A DNA stretch of 57,333 nt from CAYOLL01 sp964404765 [NCBI: uncultured Gemmatimonadota bacterium] (GTDB taxonomy: Bacteria; 4572-55): positions 6,115 to 63,447 of the forward strand of contig CAYOLL010000012.1 of the NCBI GenBank assembly GCA_964404765.1, read 5' to 3'. The position numbers were made by a program, and so were the translations under genes. Of the stretch, positions 43,574 through 52,033 are shown one piece after another; positions within the stretch are counted from its first letter, which is position 1; the number at the start of each line of letters is the position of its first letter. The notes beneath the pieces are model-generated. The model had not been told where the DNA came from. It ran no database searches and saw only the letters and a program-made list of their open reading frames with translations.

Positions 43574-45817
43574 TTACTTCTCCGTCATTTCCCACACGCC
43601 ATCCCAGTCGTCCGATGGCGGCGCTACCAGATAATGTCGGCAGCGTTCGCAGAAGATTTCTGCGGGAACATCACCGGTGTCTACTTTTAAACAGTCTTCA
43701 AAATGCGCTAAAGCAGTTAACCATTGGCGCTGGTGATAGGCAATCAAGCCAGCCTCAAATGTGCGCACACGGGTTTGGGCGGTCTCGGCCTGATCGATCA
43801 GCAGTTGATAAATAACGACAGGTTTATGCTTGCCTTTGACCCGCACCATGTCTAATTGCCGGAATAAAAAGCGTTCTTTTACTGCTGCGTAAGTGTTTGG
43901 GCCGACTAAAATGGTTGTGCCATAATGTTTATTAAGCCCTTCTAATCGCGAGGCTAAGTTAACATTGTCGCCCATGACGGTGTAGTCAAAACGCTTGATG
44001 GAGCCCATGTTGCCCACATGCACTTCGCCGGTGTTTATGCCTACGCCGATTTCGATCATCGGCAGGCCCAAATCGCGCCAGATTATGTTGAGCTGATTCA
44101 GGCGGGCAATCATGCCCAAAGCCGTGCGGCAGCAGCGCTCGGCATGGTCCGGCAAAGCAATCGGCGCGCCAAAAAAAGCCATGACGGCATCGCCAATGTA
44201 TTTGTCAATCGTGCCGTCATACTGGTTGACCACATCGTGCATGGCAGTCAGATATTCGTTCATAAACATGACCAATTGATCTGAGGCCATCTGCTCGGAG
44301 ATGGTGGTAAAACCGCGAATATCGGTGAACATGACGGTCAGCTCCCGCTTTTCGCCGCCAAGACCGACGCGCTGCGGGTCCTCGATCATTTGCTGGACAA
44401 TTTGCGGCGAGACATACGAGCTAAACAGCGAGCGAATATGTCGCTTATCACGTTCTTCCATCCGGAAACGATAAGTTAGGATACATATTAATGTTAAGAC
44501 AATTCCGGCGACAGGAAAAACAACTTCCAGCCAAATTTGAGCCGTGGCAAATAACATAAATGCAAAAACACAATACGCCAACATGCCGATAAAATAAATG
44601 CCCGCCGAACCGACCGGCCTAAAACGATATGAGATGAGCGATATAATAAAGCACAAGCCAAGCGTCAGCAAAAACGTGGTAGGATAAAAACGCGGTTTGC
44701 GAATGAAATCATGGTTCAGCAGTGAGTGAATAATTGTCGCATGAATTTCAACACCGGGATAGTTCCGCGTGGTTAAGGGTGTGGTTTTTAAGTCTTCAAG
44801 ACCGGCTGCTGATGCGCCGATCAAATAAATTTTCCCCGTGAAATTATACTGGATGCGACCTTGCAGCACATCACTAAACGATAAGGTCCGAATGGCACGC
44901 GATTTGCCCTGATAGTTGATAAACAGGTTGCCGCTTTCATCCGTTGGAATTGCGATACTTTTCCCAATGACTCCAAAATCCGGCTTAAATCGAAGTGTTT
45001 GGGGGGATTCGCCGAGCAGATCCATTGCCAATTGGAAGCTGAAGTTGACAAAATTTTGGCCTTGATAATGAAGGTAGAGGGGGAACCGTCGGATTACGCC
45101 GTCGCTGTCCTGGTCGGCATGAACAAAGCCGATACGTTTGGATGCCCGGCTTAGCATTGTTACCGGGGGAACAAGCTGATAATTTTCGTCATAGCGGTTA
45201 TTTAAGCGGCCTATATCGGTTTCTTCAAGCGGATAGGCAATCAGCTTATCGCGGAATGCCGTTATATCTGGTGTGGTTTCTGCTGAAATTGTGCTTTGGG
45301 CGCTCGGAATAATATGCGCCGACAGATAGACCTGACCCGCACGCGCAATAGCTGCTGCCAGCAATGTATCCGTGCTTAAGCTACGAAAAATCTTCTCTAT
45401 TTCCGATGGAGGCACCGTCGATGAAGGCCCAATGATGTCGCGATAGAGCCGAATCATGTCATCGGACAAACTATCGGTTTCGGCAAAGAGCACATCAAAC
45501 CCAATGGCAGTCGCTCCTTTCAGGCTTAAGGTGTCGACCATGCGGGCAAAATAGGCCCGCGGCCATTGACGATAATTGCCCAGATCGCGCAAACTTTTTT
45601 CGTCAATATCAATGACGACCACATCATCAATAATTCGCTGCGTGTTAGCCGATCCCTGAGAAAGAACATAGCGAAATAGCAGGCGCTGATCGTAGATCTT
45701 ATTTTCCAACGCATTTAGACTAACCCGAATAATGGTGAGTTTGTAAAGCGCGGTTAAGCCGCCGGTAACCAGGATGACCGTTAACGCGCAAATAATCGGG
45801 ATGGGCAATTTTTTCAT
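43574..45817 (-). CDS. CHASE2-domain adenylate cyclase
   Basis: 747 aa integral membrane signalling enzyme. The order is a first membrane segment, a periplasmic CHASE2 sensor (about 35-340; FDVLFAETDSLSDDMI, IYLIGASAAGLEDLKTTPLT), three membrane segments (about 365-440), then a class III cyclase domain (about 480-665) and a short tail. The metal ligands (TDIRGFTTISE, GDAVMAFFG), adenine-contact Lys (IDKYIGD) and transition-state Asn/Arg (GDNVNLASRLEG) are all present, so it should be active and use ATP. The tail beyond 670 resembles part of a TPR. Confidence 0.93.
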   Translation of the reverse strand: MKKLPIPIICALTVILVTGGLTALYKLTIIRVSLNALENKIYDQRLLFRYVLSQGSANTQRIIDDVVVIDIDEKSLRDLGNYRQWPRAYFARMVDTLSLKGATAIGFDVLFAETDSLSDDMIRLYRDIIGPSSTVPPSEIEKIFRSLSTDTLLAAAIARAGQVYLSAHIIPSAQSTISAETTPDITAFRDKLIAYPLEETDIGRLNNRYDENYQLVPPVTMLSRASKRIGFVHADQDSDGVIRRFPLYLHYQGQNFVNFSFQLAMDLLGESPQTLRFKPDFGVIGKSIAIPTDESGNLFINYQGKSRAIRTLSFSDVLQGRIQYNFTGKIYLIGASAAGLEDLKTTPLTTRNYPGVEIHATIIHSLLNHDFIRKPRFYPTTFLLTLGLCFIISLISYRFRPVGSAGIYFIGMLAYCVFAFMLFATAQIWLEVVFPVAGIVLTLICILTYRFRMEERDKRHIRSLFSSYVSPQIVQQMIEDPQRVGLGGEKRELTVMFTDIRGFTTISEQMASDQLVMFMNEYLTAMHDVVNQYDGTIDKYIGDAVMAFFGAPIALPDHAERCCRTALGMIARLNQLNIIWRDLGLPMIEIGVGINTGEVHVGNMGSIKRFDYTVMGDNVNLASRLEGLNKHYGTTILVGPNTYAAVKERFLFRQLDMVRVKGKHKPVVIYQLLIDQAETAQTRVRTFEAGLIAYHQRQWLTALAHFEDCLKVDTGDVPAEIFCERCRHYLVAPPSDDWDGVWEMTEK

Positions 45818-45840
45818 GAAGCGCCGTAAAATTCAGGTGT

Positions 45841-46794
45841 TTAATTTCGATATAATTTTTCTTGTACAGATACCAGTGCGGTCGCCCGGCGGAGTTCCTG
45901 CTGGAGTGTCTTCAGAATTTGGATTTCGCTAATGGCGCGAATTTTCGGCATTAGCGCCAAGCCATCAGCGCCAAACTTCAGTTCCAGACCCATCTCAAGC
46001 GCGTCCCATAATTCGATGAGTCTGCCGCGTTCTTCGCCGATTTTGATGCCGCGTTTTTCGCCGATTTTGATGCCGCGTTCTTCGCCGATTTGCGCACTTT
46101 TTTCCAATGCGCCGCGTTCGTCCTGCATCTTGATCGCGCGGCTTTCATAAAATTCAAGCTCCTCAGCGCTCCAGCCGAACTGATTTGCGGTTTGATAGGC
46201 TTCTTGCAAGGCTTCAAAATCTGCGGTCACCGGCATTACTTCCAGATCGTCGGCATATTTAATAAAATATATCCACTTGTCCAACACGGTTGTTAAATCG
46301 TTTTCCGTTTTCGTAAATTTGGGCAGTTCGATAAAATTAAACTCCAAATCTTTCAATTCCTGAAGATGTGTTTTATCATTTAGAATCAAGTGACGGGTTA
46401 GATAGTGATCCCCCTGAAAAGCTGAGAAATCCAATATCGCTACCAAAATAACCTGATTCAGTTTTGGATAATCTTCACCGACCTGAATCTGAGAAGCATA
46501 GGCTTTGGAAACGTAATATTGGAATTTTTTTTCAAAACCAATAATGTCCTCAACCTGCATTTCTACAATAAAAGTTACGCCGCGTCTGTCCACAGCGCGT
46601 ATATCCAGAATGCTATTCTTCAAAATGCTGATTTTGGGTAGTTGATAGGGGTTGACGATCGTCAGATCGGCGATTTCCCGCTCGTCCTGCAGATTGAGAA
46701 CAGCGTTCAAAAACGAGATCAGGATGTGCTTTTTGTGTTCGTCACCAAAAATTTTTTTAAAGGCAACATCATTGCGCGGATTGGCAAACTTCAT
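45841..46794 (-). CDS. Rpn-family PD-(D/E)XK nuclease (transposase_31-like)
   Basis: 317 aa. MKFANPRNDVAFKKIFGDEH, then LDIRAVDRRGVTFIVEMQVE (catalytic D and ExQ) and FEKKFQYYVSKAYASQI are signature segments of Rpn recombination-promoting nucleases. Residues about 225-250 hold a short repeat with GIKIGEKR/GIKIGEER, a hypervariable feature of this family. GGAG before the ATG supports 46794. Rpn proteins act as DNA nucleases linked to phage defence in some hosts; here it stands next to the cyclase and anmK genes. Confidence 0.88.
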   Translation of the reverse strand: MKFANPRNDVAFKKIFGDEHKKHILISFLNAVLNLQDEREIADLTIVNPYQLPKISILKNSILDIRAVDRRGVTFIVEMQVEDIIGFEKKFQYYVSKAYASQIQVGEDYPKLNQVILVAILDFSAFQGDHYLTRHLILNDKTHLQELKDLEFNFIELPKFTKTENDLTTVLDKWIYFIKYADDLEVMPVTADFEALQEAYQTANQFGWSAEELEFYESRAIKMQDERGALEKSAQIGEERGIKIGEKRGIKIGEERGRLIELWDALEMGLELKFGADGLALMPKIRAISEIQILKTLQQELRRATALVSVQEKLYRN

Positions 46795-46889
46795 GTAGCG
46801 CTCCATTTTCAAGCTGTTTAAATTGCGTCAAAGTTTGAATTCAACCTACCCAAAAAAACCGGCGATGTCAAGAAATTTTAATTCAGCGA

Positions 46890-48032
46890 TCAAGGCAGAG
46901 CAATCTTGCCGAGGCAGACATTGGCTTGTGCGCCGGTTACACTGGGGACGTTTGTGGGCGTGCCGTTCAGTCGTTCGTGGGCAAAGACGGCAAAAGCGAC
47001 AGCTTCTTTGGCGTCAATGGGTATTGTCAGTCGATTTGACAGTAAATCTACCCGATCGCGGCCAAACAACTCGCCCATTTCCTGCCAAATAAGCGGATGA
47101 TGCGCTCCGCCGCCGCTCAGATAGATTTTGTCAATGTCCGGCAGGTAACGTTGGTAGGCTTGATAAACGCTATGGGTTGTTAGAGAAACGGTAGTTCGAA
47201 TTAAATCGGGCAGGGGAATGTCGGAATGTGCCGCAATCATTTTTCGGGTGTAAGCCTGGCCAAAATCTTCCCGCCCTGTGGATTTTGGCAAAGGCTGTGA
47301 AAAAAACGGATGGGTAAGCCAGTCGTGTAGCAGATTTTCCCTTAGCCGGCCCGATTGCGAAAAAAAACCGTCCTGATCATAGTGATGACGGCCATCAGTA
47401 TAAATTTCGACCAATTCATTCAGGATTACATTGGCGGGTCCGGTATCAAAAGCGACAATTGGGTCTTCCGGATCTGCGGGTAGGTAGGTGACATTGCCAA
47501 TACCGCCCAGATTTTGCAATGCCAGCGCTTTTTTCTCTGTGGCAAAAATAAGCCGGTCAAAATACGGCACTAATGGCGCGCCACAACCGCCAACGGCAAT
47601 ATCCGCGGCCCGAAAGTCGTGGATAACGATGAGGCCGGTTTTTTTGGCGATGCAGTCGGCTTCGCCAATTTGCAGTGTGCTGTGGCCGTGACAATGGAAT
47701 ACGGTTTGTCCGTGCCAGCCGACAGCATCAATATCGGCAAGATTGAGCTGCTGTTCATGGCAAAATTGCAGGATCAGATCGGCGATGAAGCGACCTAAAT
47801 CATAGTGCAGGCGGCATACGGCTTCCGTCGTGCCGCTAAAGCAGTTCCGAATTTGGTGCCGCAGCGTTTCCGGCATCGGGTAGCAGACAAAATGGCGCAG
47901 CGTAAACTTCAACTGTTGGCCACTACCCTGCAGATGCACACAGGCCAAATCAATCCCGTCCAGCGATGTGCCGCTCATGATACCGATTATCAGGCGTTCA
48001 TTTTTGTTGAAGATGTGGGCATGTGAGGGCAT
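46890..48032 (-). CDS. anmK: Anhydro-N-acetylmuramic acid kinase
   Basis: 380 aa sugar kinase of peptidoglycan recycling, opening and phosphorylating anhydroMurNAc to MurNAc-6-phosphate. The phosphate loop IGIMSGTSLDGIDLACV, VGWHGQTVFH, GGCGAPLVPYFD, FDTGPANVILNELVE and YLSGGGAHHPLI are typical. The start at 48032 is the best placed ATG but lacks a close ribosome site. A CCTGAATAATTCAGG palindrome sits 22 bp upstream. Confidence 0.94.
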   Translation of the reverse strand: MPSHAHIFNKNERLIIGIMSGTSLDGIDLACVHLQGSGQQLKFTLRHFVCYPMPETLRHQIRNCFSGTTEAVCRLHYDLGRFIADLILQFCHEQQLNLADIDAVGWHGQTVFHCHGHSTLQIGEADCIAKKTGLIVIHDFRAADIAVGGCGAPLVPYFDRLIFATEKKALALQNLGGIGNVTYLPADPEDPIVAFDTGPANVILNELVEIYTDGRHHYDQDGFFSQSGRLRENLLHDWLTHPFFSQPLPKSTGREDFGQAYTRKMIAAHSDIPLPDLIRTTVSLTTHSVYQAYQRYLPDIDKIYLSGGGAHHPLIWQEMGELFGRDRVDLLSNRLTIPIDAKEAVAFAVFAHERLNGTPTNVPSVTGAQANVCLGKIALP

Positions 48033-48053
48033 GTTTGTGTCTTTGGTTATTCT

Positions 48054-48068
48054 CCTGAATAATTCAGG
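48054..48068. repeat. Solo CCTGAATAATTCAGG palindrome
   Basis: A perfect 15-bp palindrome that equals the fused termini of the element at 49579-49763. It lies just upstream of anmK. Confidence 0.8.
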
Positions 48069-48215
48069 CCACAAAGTCACGAAGTCACAAAGTTAGCTTT
48101 GATACAGGTCGATTGCTTGAGATCAAAAAAATATCGTCAAGATATTTCAATCGTCTATCTTGTTTCAGTTTCGTGTCTTAGTGACGAAACGGACGAATAA
48201 TCCAGGTTCTTATTC

Positions 48216-48617
48216 TTATTCGGGGCCGGTTTTTTTCACGCGGGGCCAGATCATGATGACATACAACAGAGCGGCCAGCCATTGGCTTACCGCGGAAGTG
48301 ACCAATAAATACGATCCGGGCCGGGTGGTGGAAATGACCGACAGCGGCTCGATCACAATCCGCAAAAGCAACCCGCAATTGAGCAGCCAAAAGCAAGCCC
48401 AACCGAGGCGTTCGTTACCGCGCGGCTCTTCTTTGGAATAGCGTGGAAAAAACCAAAAGGAAACGCCAATAATAAGTTGCGAGATCCAACCCACCGTCAG
48501 TGCGTGAATATAGGCCGGCGTCATGAAAGGCCACGTTTCGATGCCGACGGCCATCAGTAAGGCCATGATCAAATAGATGAAACCGGACTTAATAAATAAA
48601 CGGCTGAGAAGTGGCAT
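48216..48617 (-). CDS. Small four-helix membrane protein
   Basis: 133 aa with four hydrophobic segments. YIHALTVGWISQLIIGVSFW followed by FFPRYSKE resembles helices of haem-copper oxidase subunit I/NnrS-like proteins and retains one His in a similar position, but it is far too short to be an oxidase. Function unknown. It starts 10 nt after the dockerin gene stop region and is likely cotranscribed with it. Confidence 0.75.
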   Translation of the reverse strand: MPLLSRLFIKSGFIYLIMALLMAVGIETWPFMTPAYIHALTVGWISQLIIGVSFWFFPRYSKEEPRGNERLGWACFWLLNCGLLLRIVIEPLSVISTTRPGSYLLVTSAVSQWLAALLYVIMIWPRVKKTGPE

Positions 48618-48627
48618 AATAGCCCAA

Positions 48628-49542
48628 TTAGCGATTCAAATAGAGGCTGGTAAAAAGCAATAAATCATAGATGTCTGCCCGCGTGTCGTGGTTGAGATCG
48701 GACTCAATGAATTGCTGCCCGGTCAGGCTCGTCATACCCAATATATGCCCGGCAATGAGCGTGGCATCCATGTCGTTAATCACGCCATCCAGGTTAATGT
48801 CACCGCGCAAAAGCGTGATTTCATCCAGAGTTAGGACCGAGAAGTTCGGATCTACAAAACTCTGAAAGCCGTGTCCAGTTGTGGCCACGCTTTTATAAGT
48901 GCCAAAATCCCCGCCTAAAATTTCAATAAAAAGGCTGTCGGCTTGTAAATCGACATAGTAAAATTGGCTAAGATCATCCGAATAGATGGGCGAGGTAAAA
49001 TCGGCATAAATCGGATATTGGGCCAGTGTGCCGACAGTATTGTGGTATACAAATGCGGTCTGACGGCTGGATTGGTAGCCGCTGTTTTTTTTGAAGTAAA
49101 AATGAACCAGCGCCCCTTTGGCTACGTTGCCGGCGGCAGTGACCCGACCCAGCAATTGAATAATGCTTGGCGACGGCACGGATGATGGCGCCGGCGGTGT
49201 TTGAAATGTATAAACAGGCGCGTTGCGGTTCTCGCAGTAGCTTAGTTTGTAAGCGTAACGGGTGTCATATTCCAGACCCTTAAGCAGAACAAGATGCGTC
49301 TGCGTCGAGTCCGGATAAAACAACGGATCTTTAAAATCTTCACTCAACCGAACATCCTGGATTTTCTTATTAAGATTGGCTTCATCAATGCCGTAGCAAA
49401 CTTCACCCTTCTCAAATTCTGTCGAAATCCAACTAACAGCAAAACTACCCGGGCGCACATTACTAATTTTGATATTGGAATTTGAAGCCGAAGCCGGCAT
49501 CACCGTCAAAACAAGTATTGCCCAGATGACAATTAAAATCAC
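48628..49542 (-). CDS. Secreted FN3-dockerin protein
   Basis: 304 aa. The signal peptide ends near residue 18 (VMPASAS). A fibronectin-III/purple-acid-phosphatase-N-like module (about 20-115; SNVRPGSFAVSWISTEFEKG, TRYAYKLSY) is followed by a second beta domain (about 125-240). A C-terminal type I dockerin-like pair comes last (GDINLDGVINDMDATLIAGH and ESDLNHDTRADIYDLLLF). Calcium-binding DxNxD residues are visible in both. In non-cellulolytic FCB bacteria such proteins are extracellular structural or adhesion factors. No cohesin is in the window. Confidence 0.85.
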   Translation of the reverse strand: MILIVIWAILVLTVMPASASNSNIKISNVRPGSFAVSWISTEFEKGEVCYGIDEANLNKKIQDVRLSEDFKDPLFYPDSTQTHLVLLKGLEYDTRYAYKLSYCENRNAPVYTFQTPPAPSSVPSPSIIQLLGRVTAAGNVAKGALVHFYFKKNSGYQSSRQTAFVYHNTVGTLAQYPIYADFTSPIYSDDLSQFYYVDLQADSLFIEILGGDFGTYKSVATTGHGFQSFVDPNFSVLTLDEITLLRGDINLDGVINDMDATLIAGHILGMTSLTGQQFIESDLNHDTRADIYDLLLFTSLYLNR

Positions 49543-49578
49543 GCGAACCTCCTCAATATAAATAAATTGAAATCTTAC

Positions 49579-49763
49579 CCTGAATAATTCATAAACGCAA
49601 GAGACGCAAACGGCGCAAACGACGCAACCGCTTGATTTGTTTTAAATTAGCTGAATTTAAAAAGATTAGGTTGCCTCATAATCCATTTTTAAGATATAAA
49701 TTCGCAACTTGCGTCTTTAGCGTCAATTGCGACGTTTGCGTTAAGATTTGTGAATAATTCAGG
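49579..49763. mobile_element. 185-bp MITE-like element with CCTGAATAATTCA termini
   Basis: CCTGAATAATTCA (49579-49591) and TGAATAATTCAGG (49751-49763) are perfect 13-bp inverted termini. The interior has repeated ACGCAA units on the left and TTGCG units on the right, forming an imperfect long hairpin. No ORF. A second copy starts at 57204 and runs out of the window. Confidence 0.8.
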
Positions 49764-49903
49764 TTACGAATTCATACATAACAAGGTGTAATTTCGGCTT
49801 TTGATCGGGGAAAGTCAAGCGTTTTGTCGATGTTACAGAAGGCTATGTGAATCCATAGCTTGCAACTGCCGATAGCATTTTTAGTTAAAAATGAAGCGGC
49901 GGG

Positions 49904-51874
49904 TTATTTTTTAAGATCGTAGCCGAGCTTTAACAAAAACTCGCGCGAAGGCCCTGGTAACGGCGCATGGTAACCGTCATACGGTTGAATAAATTCATAA
50001 TTGCTTTGCAATAAATCGAAAACGCCGACGCCAAGCGTAAAGCGGTTTCGTTGATACGCCAAATAGAGATTGGCCAACAGCTCCGAACTGACCGGCTTAA
50101 TCAACTGCGTTCCCTCGTCATCAACATCGGTATAGCCATAACGCTTACCGTACCAGACAAACGACGGATTAAGCGTCAGAGCGCCGGGCAGCCTGATGTG
50201 GGCCGCACCGGTGATTTTATGAGCCGGGAAAGCCAGAAGATAGCCGTCGTGCCCGGTCTCGTACAGATCGACTTTGTTTTGGTAAGGATGGTAGAACGAG
50301 TAGGTCATCATGCCGGAAACGTGCTTCAACTTGACGCGAGCCTCGGCTTCCAGACCATAACTGCCGGTACGCGCAAAATTCAAATAGGCGTCACCTTCCG
50401 TTACTTCGTCATAATAGTACACAATGGGATCTGTAATTTTGATGTTGAAAAGATTCAAGGACATAAACCATTTAGCGGATAGGTGCAGGCCGGATTCAAT
50501 CTCAAAAACGTGGGTGCGCTCGGATTTGATCGCTTCGTTCAAATGAATATTTTCGATGCCCGGCGCACGGAATGCCTCACTGTAAATCAATTTAAAATGA
50601 TATAAGTCTGTGGCTCGGGTAACGCTAAATCGCGGGACAAATGAATTGCCGTATTGGTTGTGCGCGTCAAAACGAAAACCAGTCGCGGCGTTTACATAGC
50701 GCAACTTCAACAAAGCCTGGCCCAAAAAAGCCAGATTGGTATAGTTAACCGGTAATTTCGGCACGGTATAGATGTCCTCGGCCGTGAGGTCATAAATATT
50801 CGTCCGGTCATGATAAATTTCCTGGCCTATCAGCAGTGACAGTTGATCCGAAGCTTCATGGGTCAGCGTTAGTGATTCGCCGTAACGCTGCACGGTATTG
50901 TCATAATAGGCTTCTATCGCTTTGCCGGCCGGCGTGTGGGAAAACCACGGGTTTTGTCGTTTGTAATTGATCTTGCCATTTAACGTCCATTTTTGACTCA
51001 GCGGCCGATCATATTTTAATTCGCCAAAGTATGTTTTAAAGTTTTCCTGATACGCTGCGTCCTGGCTTTCATCATACAAATCACGGCTGGTGGTGCGATA
51101 ATTGTCGTAGGTCAATTGCAATTGCCAGTAGCGGTAATTTAAAGCCAGGCTTAGGTTGGCGGGATTCAGATCGCTGTTGCCGTCCATATCATATTCGTGT
51201 CCGTAAAAGTCACGGTACTGGCGATCACTGCGGTTGCCCTGGCCGATAAAGCCGAGCACTTTTATGCCCCAGGTTTCCTGCTGTCGGCCAAACGCCATAT
51301 TCAGATTGCGGCGATTAAAACTGTGCGCTGTCAAACCATATACGCCGGAAGCTTTGAACCCACCGATGTCCGCCGGGCTATCCGTAATAATATTGATGAC
51401 CGCCAGTTCGGCATAACCGCCGTAAATGACCGAGCCCGGTCCGCGTATGATCTCAATTCGCTTGATATGTTCGACGGCAAAGTGATTGCCAAATTGCAGG
51501 GAGTTAAACATCGGCTCATTATATTCCAGCCCGTCAATAATCAACAAGACTTTGCCTTCATGACCCCACAAGCCGCGGGTGCCGATACCGACCACTCCTT
51601 GTACATCCAGACCGAACTCAAAACCGGGCACCAGACGCAGGACATCAATCAGGTCGCGCGCTCCGGATTTAGCGATTTCCTCACCGGTAATGACGGTGAC
51701 AATACCCGGCGCTTCACGGGAAGAAACCTGCTTTTTAGTCACTACCGAGACTTTTATGTTAAGCAGCTCTTCCAGCGATAGCTCGTCAAGCTTTTCGATG
51801 ATATCTTGTCCAAAGGCAGGCTGTCCGGTCAAAATGACCAGCGCGCCCAGGATAGCTAAGCTGCGAATGTGCAT
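49904..51874 (-). CDS. TonB-dependent outer-membrane receptor
   Basis: 656 aa. A signal peptide is followed by the plug domain (SLEELLNIKVSVVTKKQVSS, GIVTVITGEEIAKSGARDLI, GKVLLIIDGLEYNEPMFN, IEIIRGPGSVIYGGYAEL), then a 22-strand-type barrel rich in alternating aromatic residues, ending in an aromatic-type tail (REFLLKLGYDLKK). The plug is of the vitamin B12/colicin-receptor-like group that lacks an N-terminal CarboxypepD domain. The substrate is not apparent; no TonB, ExbB or transporter gene is nearby. Confidence 0.93.
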   Translation of the reverse strand: MHIRSLAILGALVILTGQPAFGQDIIEKLDELSLEELLNIKVSVVTKKQVSSREAPGIVTVITGEEIAKSGARDLIDVLRLVPGFEFGLDVQGVVGIGTRGLWGHEGKVLLIIDGLEYNEPMFNSLQFGNHFAVEHIKRIEIIRGPGSVIYGGYAELAVINIITDSPADIGGFKASGVYGLTAHSFNRRNLNMAFGRQQETWGIKVLGFIGQGNRSDRQYRDFYGHEYDMDGNSDLNPANLSLALNYRYWQLQLTYDNYRTTSRDLYDESQDAAYQENFKTYFGELKYDRPLSQKWTLNGKINYKRQNPWFSHTPAGKAIEAYYDNTVQRYGESLTLTHEASDQLSLLIGQEIYHDRTNIYDLTAEDIYTVPKLPVNYTNLAFLGQALLKLRYVNAATGFRFDAHNQYGNSFVPRFSVTRATDLYHFKLIYSEAFRAPGIENIHLNEAIKSERTHVFEIESGLHLSAKWFMSLNLFNIKITDPIVYYYDEVTEGDAYLNFARTGSYGLEAEARVKLKHVSGMMTYSFYHPYQNKVDLYETGHDGYLLAFPAHKITGAAHIRLPGALTLNPSFVWYGKRYGYTDVDDEGTQLIKPVSSELLANLYLAYQRNRFTLGVGVFDLLQSNYEFIQPYDGYHAPLPGPSREFLLKLGYDLKK

Positions 51875-52033
51875 AAAAATCGTCCTCTTTCTCGTTTTTG
51901 TACTGCTGACGACAGACGGGTGGTCAGAGCGGCCACATTTTTGGTGAGATCTGCGGATAAAGACGCGGTCATCGTTGTCAAGATACGCTTTTTCGAGGGC
52001 ATGAAAGTAGAGGCCATTCTAACGAACCAACGC

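Noticed and set aside
48216-48617. Cytochrome oxidase subunit I
   Set aside because: Only four helices and 133 aa; the full set of haem and copper ligands is absent.
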